The notes under the pieces are model-generated. The model was not told the origin of the DNA and did no database searches. It saw nothing but the letters and a program-made list of their open reading frames with translations. The translations under genes were made by a program, and so were the position numbers. 12,465 nt of DNA from Bacillota bacterium (GTDB lineage: Bacteria > Bacillota > Bacilli > Bacillales_B > DSM-18226). Below are positions 7,177-12,465 of the stretch, piece by piece. How positions within the stretch are numbered: the first letter of the stretch is position 1; each line of letters begins with the position of its first letter. The stretch lies in NCBI GenBank assembly GCA_021821235.1, contig JAKACS010000029.1, positions 1-12,465 of the forward strand, in the 5' to 3' direction.

Positions 7177-7469
7177 CCAGCCAATTTTTAAATTTGAAAA
7201 AGCGCAAACAGTTGAATGGTCCATCGGCAGCTGTATTAAAATATAATGAAGGAGCAGCACCAACTGTCATTGCCCAAGGTTCGGGTTATGTGGCGGAGAA
7301 AATGATCGAAGCTGCACAGCAAAATGATATTCCTTTGCAGAAGGATTCGACATTGATGGAGATGCTCCTGCAAGTTGATCTGGGATCCTCAGTTCCGCCG
7401 CAATTGTATACCGTTATAGCTGAAGTGTTTCTATTGATAGAAAAAATAGAAAGCTCATATCAAGAGTAG
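7173..7469 (+). CDS. ylqH: FlhB C-terminal-domain homologue (EscU/YscU/HrcU export-switch family), YlqH
   Basis: Soluble 98-residue protein corresponding only to the cytoplasmic C-terminal domain of FlhB, without the membrane part. The core matches the family in order: AAVLKYNEGAAPTVIAQGSGYVAEKM (19-44), then NDIPLQKDSTLMEML and LGSSVPPQLYTVIAEVF. The FlhB autocleavage motif NPTH is replaced by NGPSA at residues 15-19, so self-cleavage is not expected; the protein is already equivalent to the cleaved fragment. ATGA overlap with the FliK-like gene indicates translational coupling. Since FliK acts on the FlhB C-terminal domain, the pair plausibly works together at the flagellar export gate (inference from families and context). 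Confidence 0.85.
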   Translation: MTSQFLNLKKRKQLNGPSAAVLKYNEGAAPTVIAQGSGYVAEKMIEAAQQNDIPLQKDSTLMEMLLQVDLGSSVPPQLYTVIAEVFLLIEKIESSYQE

Positions 7470-7497
7470 AAATTGTCACGAAGAAAAGGGGAAAAAG

Positions 7498-7935
7498 ATG
7501 GAAGTAAATCGCGTGAATAAAACTTCTATATCAAGGGTCGCCTTTAAGGAAGCTGGTGCAAAGGATTCCATTTCGTTTGATGCGGTGATGGATAAAAAAT
7601 GGGCGGATTTAACGCTTGAAAGTCTAAATCAGAAAATGAAAGAAATCGAAAATCAGGGAAGCAAACTGGTAGAGTCACGTACGGTTGACAATTTACGTAA
7701 ATATAAAAAACTGGTTAAAGAATTTTTAAATGATGTTGTCAAAAATGGCCTGCAGCTCAAAGAAGAGCGAGGCTTTAATCAATATGGTTCATCCCGTCTG
7801 TACAAGCTTGTAAAAGAGGTCGATAGGAAACTTGTCGACTTAACCGATACCGTGTTAAATAAGGAAGTGAAAGGACTCGATCTGCTTGGAATGGTCGGCG
7901 AAATCAAAGGAATGCTGATTAATCTTTATACATAA
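7498..7935 (+). CDS. YaaR/DUF327 family protein
   Basis: A 145-residue helical, charged protein without signal peptide or membrane segment. YaaR-family features include SFDAVMDKKWADLTLESLNQKMKEIENQGSKL after a disordered N-terminus, the segment RTVDNLRKYKKLVKEFLNDVV (61-81), GLQLKEERGFN and RLYKLVKEVDRKLVDLTDTVL, and the terminal GMVGEIKGMLINLY. The biochemical role of the family is not established. In B. subtilis the namesake yaaR lies in the tmk-holB region, so this may be a paralogue or relocated copy. An AAAAGGGG site lies 6 bases before the ATG. It is 28 bases downstream of the FlhB-like gene without a terminator between them, so it is probably in the same sigma-D operon. That suggests a flagellar role here (inference). 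Confidence 0.8.
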   Translation: MEVNRVNKTSISRVAFKEAGAKDSISFDAVMDKKWADLTLESLNQKMKEIENQGSKLVESRTVDNLRKYKKLVKEFLNDVVKNGLQLKEERGFNQYGSSRLYKLVKEVDRKLVDLTDTVLNKEVKGLDLLGMVGEIKGMLINLYT

Positions 7936-7972
7936 AATTTTGGCTATTTTATTCGGTGTTTCAAGTTTGGGT

Positions 7973-7999
7973 TAAAAAGTGCCAGTATGGTGCCGATAT
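7973..7999 (+). promoter_or_regulatory. Consensus sigma-D promoter of flaG
   Basis: TAAA (7973-7976), 15 bases, then GCCGATAT (7992-7999): exact match to the Bacillus sigma-D consensus in both elements and spacing. Start predicted near 8006, about 25 bases before the ATG. No terminator is seen after the YaaR gene, so read-through from upstream is also possible. Confidence 0.9.
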
Positions 8000-8030
8000 A
8001 TAAATAAAGATAAAACAAGGGGAGATAACA

Positions 8031-8405
8031 ATGGTGGAACGTATTTCAACAGCGCCTATCCCTAATCAACTAAGAATTCCAGCCAATGAAGGGCTTAAAG
8101 CGGACGAGAAAGAGCAAGATAAAAACTATGTCTTACCTAAACAAATTGATGACAACCAAGTGAAACAAAATGATCAGCAAAAAAGGCAAAAAGTTGAGGA
8201 AGTTGTTAAGAGCTTAAATGAATTTTTAAAGCCTGCTCATACTTCCCTTAAATTCAAGCTTCATGAAAAGCTGAATGAGTATTATGTTACACTCATCAAT
8301 GATGATACCAATGAAGTCATTCGAGAGATTCCTCCCAAAAAAATGCTGGATATGTATGCTGATGTTGCAAAGCGCCTCGGTATTATTGTTGATAAAAAAG
8401 TATAA
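8031..8405 (+). CDS. flaG: Flagellar protein FlaG
   Basis: FlaG-family protein of 124 residues. The N-terminal half is polar and probably disordered (about 18-55, rich in K, D, Q). The conserved domain (about 56-122) contains LKFKLHEKLNEYYVTLIND and the diagnostic VIREIPPKKMLDM (96-108), followed by LGIIVDK. FlaG is associated with filament length or assembly in several bacteria, but its mechanism is not settled. AAGGGGAG (8017-8024) lies 6 bases before the ATG. In B. subtilis the homologue yvyC sits directly before fliD; here it is about 5 kb after fliD, behind the YdbM-like gene and the FliK-like operon, but keeps its own sigma-D promoter. Confidence 0.93.
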   Translation: MVERISTAPIPNQLRIPANEGLKADEKEQDKNYVLPKQIDDNQVKQNDQQKRQKVEEVVKSLNEFLKPAHTSLKFKLHEKLNEYYVTLINDDTNEVIREIPPKKMLDMYADVAKRLGIIVDKKV

Positions 8406-8440
8406 TCAATGATACAAAGAAGAATTTGCCCCTATAATGG

Positions 8441-8470
8441 AAACCGCTCACGATGGCTGAGCGGGTTTTT
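8441..8470 (+). terminator. Rho-independent terminator after flaG
   Basis: CCGCTCA (8444-8450) and TGAGCGG (8458-8464) form a perfect 7-bp stem around a 7-base loop, with a T tract to 8470. A flanking AA/TT pair is possible across a one-base bulge. Confidence 0.85.
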
Positions 8471-8752
8471 GATTTTGGGGGAGAAAAAAGGTTTTAGTTG
8501 AGTGAGAGTCGAATGAGTGTGCGATGACATCAAAGGCGGAATAATGCAGGTATAGGTGGAATTCCACATCGGGAAGGCAGAAAAAGATTGGATCGCTCAA
8601 TTAACGGCCAAGTGCAAGTTTTTCCGGTTCCCACTGTCCCTTTGTTGCTTTTGTCAATAATTCGACAAAATTTTCTTGGTGGATTAGCAGGAATCTTTAG
8701 GGGTAAAATAGAAATGTATTTACATAGTCTTAACAAAAGGAGGAGTTCACTT
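8471..8752 (+). other. Long leader/intergenic region upstream of hpf
   Basis: No convincing gene. The hpf frame is open back to 8588 (TTG), but that stretch has no ribosome site and does not look like HPF. Visible elements are a perfect 12-bp palindrome GTGGAATTCCAC (8556-8567), an inverted repeat TTTTGTC (8649-8655)/GACAAAA (8664-8670) containing a minus-strand TGTCGAA (8661-8667, the Spo0A box consensus is TGNCGAA), an AGTCGAA (8507-8513), and the promoter elements listed separately. Confidence 0.6.
8682..8716 (+). promoter_or_regulatory. Overlapping sigma-H-like and sigma-B-like promoters of hpf
   Basis: Sigma-H pattern RnAGGAwww-N12-RnnGAATww: GCAGGAATC (8687-8695), 12 bases, ATAGAAATG (8708-8716), with three mismatches at exact spacing. 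Sigma-B pattern GTTTAA-N13-15-GGGTAT: GATTAG (8682-8687, 4 of 6), 13 bases, GGGTAA (8701-8706, 5 of 6). B. subtilis yvyD (hpf) is known to be controlled by both sigma-B and sigma-H, which supports the reading. Confidence 0.5.
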
Positions 8753-9298
8753 ATGAATTATAACGTTCGTGGTGAAAACATTGAGGTAACTCCAGCAATT
8801 CGAGAATATGTAGAAAAGAAAGTAGCTAAATTGGAACGCTACTTTACTGAAACACCGGAAGCAACGGTGAATGTGAATTTACGCTTTAACCAGGATAAAA
8901 CATCAAAAGTTGAAATAACCATTCCAATGCCGCAGCTGGTGTTGCGTGCCGAGGAAACAAATGCTGATATGTACGCTGCGATTGACTTAATTGTCGATAA
9001 GCTCGAGCGTCAAATCCGCAAGCACAAAACAAAAGTGAACCGCAAGTTCCGTGAAAAAGGCAGTGTGGCAACGATGTTTACGTCACCTGTTGCAGAGCCT
9101 GCTGAGGTGGAAGAAGATGAGCTGGAAGTCGTACGGACAAAGCGTTTTGACTTAAAACCGATGGACAGCGAGGAAGCAATTTTGCAAATGAACATGCTTG
9201 GCCACAATTTCTATGTGTTTACAAATGCTGAAACAAACCGTACCAACGTCGTCTATAAGCGAAAAGACGGCCGCTACGGTTTGATCGAAGCCCACTAA
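8753..9298 (+). CDS. hpf: Long-form ribosome hibernation promoting factor HPF
   Basis: Long HPF (B. subtilis YvyD type), which binds idle 70S ribosomes at the decoding region and dimerises them into 100S particles in stationary phase or stress. The product has 181 residues. N-terminal S30AE domain about 1-100: MNYNVRGENIEVTPAIREYVEKK, VEITIPMP, LRAEETNADMYAAIDLIVDKLERQIRKHK. Acidic linker about 112-126. C-terminal dimerisation domain about 126-181: VRTKRFDLKPMDSEEAILQM, GHNFYVFTNAET, VVYKRKDGRYGLIE. Start fixed by AAAGGAGGAG (8736-8745), 7 bases before the ATG; the longer upstream frame is not used. It is monocistronic between terminators. In B. subtilis hpf also follows the fliD-fliS-fliT region, so this part of the order is conserved. 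Confidence 0.97.
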   Translation: MNYNVRGENIEVTPAIREYVEKKVAKLERYFTETPEATVNVNLRFNQDKTSKVEITIPMPQLVLRAEETNADMYAAIDLIVDKLERQIRKHKTKVNRKFREKGSVATMFTSPVAEPAEVEEDELEVVRTKRFDLKPMDSEEAILQMNMLGHNFYVFTNAETNRTNVVYKRKDGRYGLIEAH

Positions 9299-9311
9299 GC
9301 ACCCTAACAAG

Positions 9312-9345
9312 AAGCGCAGTCCTGATGAAAGGGTCTGCGCTTTTT
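9312..9345 (+). terminator. Rho-independent terminator after hpf
   Basis: AAGCGCAG (9312-9319) and CTGCGCTT (9335-9342) form a perfect 8-bp stem, with T residues to 9345. Confidence 0.88.
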
Positions 9346-9354
9346 ACATAATTG

Positions 9355-9363
9355 TGGTAAAAT
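9355..9363 (+). promoter_or_regulatory. Possible extended -10 promoter of the Uma2 gene
   Basis: TGGTAAAAT (9355-9363) is an extended -10 with 5 of 6 core matches. No acceptable -35 is seen, because the upstream position is the hpf terminator stem. It lies 6 bases before the ribosome site, which would leave a very short leader. Confidence 0.4.
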
Positions 9364-9389
9364 ACAACTAAAGGAGGTGCCCTTTGTAA

Positions 9390-9962
9390 ATGAGCTTAAA
9401 TCAGCCACGCTCCAAAAAAGTATCCTATCAAGAATACTTATCCTGGCCAGATGAACCGCGCTATGAAATCATTAATGGAATCCCCTATTTGCATGCTGCG
9501 CCTTTACGACAGCATCAGCAAATTCTTACTCGTTTACTCGTTGAATTACACGCAATTTTTAAAAAAAGAAATTGCGAGGTGTACCCTGCGCCTTTTGATG
9601 TTCGCTTGTCAGCAGCAATCGATGAAGAAGAATTTCAGGTGGTTCAACCGGATCTTTCCGTTATTTGTGACGATAACAAGCTTGATGTAAGAGGATGTAA
9701 AGGTGCACCTGAACTAATTGTTGAAGTTTTGTCACCATCTACATGGAAAAGAGATCGAATTGAAAAGTTAAATCTTTATCAAAAGTATGGAGTAAGAGAA
9801 TACGTTCTGATATATCCAAATGAGAAGATCGTTGAGCAGTACAAGCTTAATGAAAATGGCCAATATGAGCCTCCAGTGATTTTTAATGAAAATGATGATT
9901 ATACTTCTACTATTTTCCCGGAATCAGGAAAAATCCCCCTAAACGCAATTTTCCAAAGGTGA
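9390..9962 (+). CDS. Uma2 family (DUF820) PD-(D/E)XK endonuclease-like protein
   Basis: A 190-residue Uma2/DUF820 protein with the restriction-endonuclease-like fold. Family features in order: YEIINGIPYLHAAP (25-38) with the conserved Glu26, an acidic Asp88 in VVQPDLSVI (84-92), GAPELIVEVLSPST (105-118) with Glu108 and Glu112, then RDRIEKLNLYQKYGVREYVLIYP (121-143) with Lys126 and the conserved Y-GV-EY pattern. The active-site residues appear intact. Start supported by AAAGGAGGTG (9370-9379), 10 bases before the ATG. Uma2 proteins are abundant in cyanobacteria and some Firmicutes, and their biological role is largely unknown. It is a single gene between hpf and the UPF0158 pair, bounded by terminators, with no visible methylase or antitoxin partner. 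Confidence 0.9.
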   Translation: MSLNQPRSKKVSYQEYLSWPDEPRYEIINGIPYLHAAPLRQHQQILTRLLVELHAIFKKRNCEVYPAPFDVRLSAAIDEEEFQVVQPDLSVICDDNKLDVRGCKGAPELIVEVLSPSTWKRDRIEKLNLYQKYGVREYVLIYPNEKIVEQYKLNENGQYEPPVIFNENDDYTSTIFPESGKIPLNAIFQR

Positions 9963-9982
9963 GTCCCACAGCTCACCTTTTT
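9955..9982 (+). terminator. Terminator overlapping the Uma2 stop codon
   Basis: AAAGGTGAG (9955-9963) and CTCACCTTT (9972-9980) form a perfect 9-bp stem with an 8-base loop and T residues to 9982. The stop codon TGA (9960-9962) lies inside the left arm, so a terminating ribosome would cover the stem. Confidence 0.85.
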
Positions 9983-10013
9983 GGTGTATTTTTTCCTACC
10001 AATCTGGCAATCA

Positions 10014-10022
10014 TGTTACTAT
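10014..10022 (+). promoter_or_regulatory. Possible extended -10 promoter of the UPF0158/SEC-C pair
   Basis: TGTTACTAT (10014-10022): TG plus a TACTAT core (5 of 6 to TATAAT), with only a weak T-rich -35 area. It lies 20 bases before the UPF0158 start, after the Uma2 terminator, where a promoter is needed. Confidence 0.4.
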
Positions 10023-10042
10023 TAGAGTGGAGTGTGAGAAGC

Positions 10043-10441
10043 ATGAATTTACTAGATGAATTACTTGATATCTTTTTAACAAATGAACCAGATACAGCTT
10101 TTTATGACTTGAAAACGAAAGAAATCGTATATGATTGGAATGAAGCCGAAACCGGTGAGCCGGGTATTGACTGGGATGAGGAAGGAAGCGAAGAGCGGTA
10201 CGTGGGGATCCCGACGATCGAATCTTCCGAAGCGTTCCGGTTAATGGAGAAATTTGCCGCGAGTGTTGAGGACGATCGAAAAAGTGAGAAATTATTTACT
10301 GTATTGGATCGCCCTAGGCCATTTCGCAAATTCAAAGATGCTCTATTTGAATTAGATTTGCGCGATCAATGGTACGATTTCGAATATCAATATGGCAAAA
10401 AACGAATCGAAGAGTGGTTAAAGGAAGTGGAGAATGAATGA
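10043..10441 (+). CDS. UPF0158 family protein
   Basis: Very acidic 132-residue protein of the UPF0158 family, whose function is unknown. Features seen: [14 protein letters not shown] near the N-terminus (19-32), [25 protein letters not shown] (51-75), then [23 protein letters not shown] (92-114) and a final helix [10 protein letters not shown]. This order (ERY..IP..ES.EA..LMEKF, then FR.FKDAL....L...W..F) is the family pattern. The frame is open back to GTG 9959, but that start lies in the Uma2 terminator stem, so the ATG at 10043 with GGAG (10029-10032) 10 bases upstream is chosen. It overlaps the next gene by ATGA and is probably made together with it. I infer a functional pairing, not a defined activity. 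Confidence 0.82.
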   Translation: MNLLDELLDIFLTNEPDTAFYDLKTKEIVYDWNEAETGEPGIDWDEEGSEERYVGIPTIESSEAFRLMEKFAASVEDDRKSEKLFTVLDRPRPFRKFKDALFELDLRDQWYDFEYQYGKKRIEEWLKEVENE

Positions 10442-12360
10442 ATGGAAAAATCAGCCGCAATGACCCATGTCCATGCGGCAGCGGTAAAAAGTACAAAAAG
10501 TGTTGCGGGGCAAACGAAGCTGTGGCCATTACCCATTTGTTGGAACAAGAAATCGACGATCTGCAAAAACAAATTCTTCACTATGCTTTTACACATTACG
10601 ACGTTGAATTAGAAGAGAACTTTGAATTCGTGGAAGAAGATATTTTAATCCCAAATGATGAAATAAGAGAATTCTATTTCTTCCTCTCTGCTATTTGGTT
10701 TACCTTGTATGAACAGTTTGAAGATGGGAAAACCATCCTTGAAAAATTTATTGCCTATGAGGGAAAAAGGATTCAGCGTCCGAAAATCCGGCAAATTTTG
10801 CAAACATGGACAAACGCCCGGGCGATTATAGGCATCATCCGGCATAGCAATGGCGAGCACCTCACAATTGAAGAAGGAATCACAGGCGAAATCATCCATG
10901 CTGTAGTCGTTAACAGTGAATTTCCGATTGAAGAAGATGAAGTGTTTTTTGGTTTTCTTCTCCCGTATGAGCAAAAATATGTTTTTTTTCCTGGTCCGTT
11001 TCATTTACCAAATGTTTCGCTGGAGGTGGCGCTTGAATACATTGAAAAGGATCGGAACCAGATCGGATATGATGATCCGAAAGAGTATGTTCAAGAGTTT
11101 TTTATTGAGCTCGTAAATGATTTAATGATGTTGCGGAGCGGAGAAATGGATCTTGAGGCTCTCGAATGGCCGGCATTCGTCTATAAGAAAGTGGCGGAAA
11201 CGTTCATTGAGTCACTTGAAACCTTTAATGAGGATCCTGATGTAATTGAAACCGGAGTTCTCATTTGGAATCGATATTGCCAGTTAAGGGGGAAACGAAT
11301 CAAGAACCCGAACCTTTATGCTGCTGCACTGCATTATTTAGTGTCGACGATTGCGCCAATGGAAAGCGGGATGACACAAAAAGAATTGGCAGACTATTAT
11401 GGGGTTTCACCAGGTTCGATTTCACCGCTCTATCAGGAATTAGCTTCCTTTCTGGAAGAGGAAATGCTCGAAGTGGAAACGTTCCATGACCGTGAATCAA
11501 GACCCTTCCCAAATCCGATCCTAACCGAACGAGTAATGAAAGAAGCGTTAAGAGAACTGGACAATATGGAGTTTGAAAGTTTGGAAGAAGCGAATCGAGT
11601 GATCAATGAAAAGCTGAATGCACCTAAAAAGGCCCCGCAAACAAAGAAAGAACGCGCCCAAGAGATGGTATACGATGCATTTGAGGCAGATGGGCCGTTA
11701 AGATACAAGCTTGCAAAAGATGCACTCAAACTCGATCCAAATTGTGTGGATGCGTATAACATTCTGGCTGAAGATGCTCCGAGTATGGAAAAAGCCGCAA
11801 GTCTTTATAAAAAAGGGATGGGAATTGGACAAAAGGAATTAGGCGAAACCTATTTCAAACAAAATATGGGGCACTTCTGGGGATTGTTTGAGACGAGACC
11901 GTTCATGCGCACCAAGTTTAATTATGCCCAGACACTATTCCATTTAGGAAAAAGGAAAGAGGCGATCCACCAAATGGTGGAGTTGCTTAACTTGAATCCA
12001 GTCGACAATCAGGGAGTGCGTTTCTTCCTATTTATTGCGTTTGTTGATAACGGAGAACTTGAAAAAGCGCGAAATCTGCTCGATGATTTTAGTGAAGGAT
12101 ATGCCAGAGGGACTTTCAATCGAGCTTTACTTGAAATCCTGGAACATGGTTTTACACCGAAAGCGGCAAAATTAATGAAGGAAGCAAAAAAGAAAAATAA
12201 ACATGTCATTCCGTATCTTTTAGGAAAAAAACGCCTCCCATCCGAACTGCCTTCGTCTTATAGAATAGGTGATGAAAATGAAGCGATCATTTATGCAGAC
12301 GAGCACTTGCATATATGGAGCAAGATACCGGGTCTATCGGATTGGCTTAAAAAATTTTAA
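10438..12360 (+). CDS. SEC-C motif protein with HTH-like segment and TPR-like C-terminal domain
   Basis: Large 640-residue acidic protein, probably cytoplasmic. Residues 7-24 carry a complete SEC-C zinc motif ([16 protein letters not shown]; Cys11, Cys13, Cys22, Cys23, pattern CxCx8CC), the type found at the end of SecA. Residues 270-345 resemble a helical region ending in a helix-turn-helix ([16 protein letters not shown], then [24 protein letters not shown], 312-334). Residues 405-640 form a TPR-like domain ([64 protein letters not shown]), closing with [29 protein letters not shown] precedes the ATG, and the start overlaps the UPF0158 stop by 4 bases. Zinc and possible nucleic-acid binding plus a protein-interaction tail suggest an adaptor or regulator; the actual function is unknown. 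Confidence 0.85.
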   Translation: MNGKISRNDPCPCGSGKKYKKCCGANEAVAITHLLEQEIDDLQKQILHYAFTHYDVELEENFEFVEEDILIPNDEIREFYFFLSAIWFTLYEQFEDGKTILEKFIAYEGKRIQRPKIRQILQTWTNARAIIGIIRHSNGEHLTIEEGITGEIIHAVVVNSEFPIEEDEVFFGFLLPYEQKYVFFPGPFHLPNVSLEVALEYIEKDRNQIGYDDPKEYVQEFFIELVNDLMMLRSGEMDLEALEWPAFVYKKVAETFIESLETFNEDPDVIETGVLIWNRYCQLRGKRIKNPNLYAAALHYLVSTIAPMESGMTQKELADYYGVSPGSISPLYQELASFLEEEMLEVETFHDRESRPFPNPILTERVMKEALRELDNMEFESLEEANRVINEKLNAPKKAPQTKKERAQEMVYDAFEADGPLRYKLAKDALKLDPNCVDAYNILAEDAPSMEKAASLYKKGMGIGQKELGETYFKQNMGHFWGLFETRPFMRTKFNYAQTLFHLGKRKEAIHQMVELLNLNPVDNQGVRFFLFIAFVDNGELEKARNLLDDFSEGYARGTFNRALLEILEHGFTPKAAKLMKEAKKKNKHVIPYLLGKKRLPSELPSSYRIGDENEAIIYADEHLHIWSKIPGLSDWLKKF

Positions 12361-12390
12361 AACCGGGAGAAAGCAGACTCCCGGTTTTTT
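12359..12390 (+). terminator. Strong terminator after the SEC-C gene
   Basis: AAAACCGGGAG (12359-12369) and CTCCCGGTTTT (12378-12388) form a perfect 11-bp stem with an 8-base loop and T residues to 12390. It begins inside the stop codon. Confidence 0.93.
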
Positions 12391-12416
12391 GGAAACGGCA
12401 AAGAGGATAGGAAATT

Positions 12417-12463
12417 TGTCGACTTAAACATGACAGTCGAATATTTCCTTGGAAATTGTCGAA
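12417..12463 (+). promoter_or_regulatory. Cluster of Spo0A-box-like elements at the window edge
   Basis: TGTCGAC (12417-12423), AGTCGAA (12435-12441) and TGTCGAA (12457-12463) resemble the Spo0A box TGNCGAA; the last is exact. The segment GGAAATT(T)GTCGA occurs twice (12410-12422 and 12451-12462), and TCGAATATTTCC (12437-12448) is nearly inverted in GGAAATTGTCGA (12451-12462). It likely belongs to the upstream region of a gene beyond the window. Confidence 0.4.
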
Positions 12464-12465
12464 TC

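Noticed and set aside
8588..8752. 55-codon upstream extension of hpf
   Set aside because: Would lie across the predicted hpf promoter, has no ribosome site, and HPF homology starts at 8753 behind a strong SD.
9010..9207. Minus-strand frames under hpf
   Set aside because: Shadows of the well-supported hpf gene, without ribosome sites.
9959..10042. GTG start for the UPF0158 gene at 9959
   Set aside because: Falls in the Uma2 terminator stem; the ATG at 10043 has a suitable SD and matches the family start.

Overview
The window looks like a Bacillaceae chromosome (Bacillus/Geobacillus-type Firmicute). Evidence: strong AAGGAGG-type ribosome binding sites, sigma-D-type promoters (TAAA-N15-GCCGATAT), FliD/FliS/FliT/FlaG proteins of Bacillus type, a long-form HPF, and the Bacillus-type families YlqH, YaaR and a YdbM-like flavoprotein. 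All recognised genes are on the + strand. I saw no tRNA, rRNA, CRISPR array or intact insertion sequence.

Left part (1-3742), flagellar filament region. It opens with the last 40 codons of a DegT/RfbH-like sugar aminotransferase or dehydrase, followed by a family 2 glycosyltransferase with a helical-repeat tail. Together these suggest the end of a flagellin or surface glycan gene cluster. A sigma-D-like promoter overlapping the glycosyltransferase stop codon then leads into fliD-fliS-fliT (cap protein, flagellin chaperone, FliD chaperone), closed by a terminator.

Middle (3743-8470). An AT-rich 463-base spacer with several inverted repeats precedes a stand-alone YdbM-like acyl-CoA-dehydrogenase-fold gene, which has its own extended -10 promoter and terminator. 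A second sigma-D-like promoter then drives a compact operon: a FliK-C-terminal-like protein (YlqG-like), a FlhB C-terminal-domain protein (YlqH, 4-bp overlap) and a YaaR/DUF327 protein. A textbook sigma-D promoter precedes flaG, which ends in a terminator. YlqG, YlqH and YaaR homologues lie away from the filament genes in B. subtilis, so their place here under sigma-D signals is the most informative context in the window.

Right part (8471-12465). A 282-base leader, with a sigma-H/sigma-B-like promoter and a Spo0A-box-like inverted repeat, precedes hpf (ribosome hibernation). Next comes a solitary Uma2-family PD-(D/E)XK nuclease gene whose stop codon is inside its terminator stem. It is followed by a translationally coupled pair: a UPF0158 protein and a 640-residue protein combining an N-terminal SEC-C zinc motif, a helix-turn-helix-like segment and a TPR-like C-terminal domain. 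A strong terminator closes the pair. The final 50 bases carry three Spo0A-box-like elements, probably the regulatory region of the next gene.
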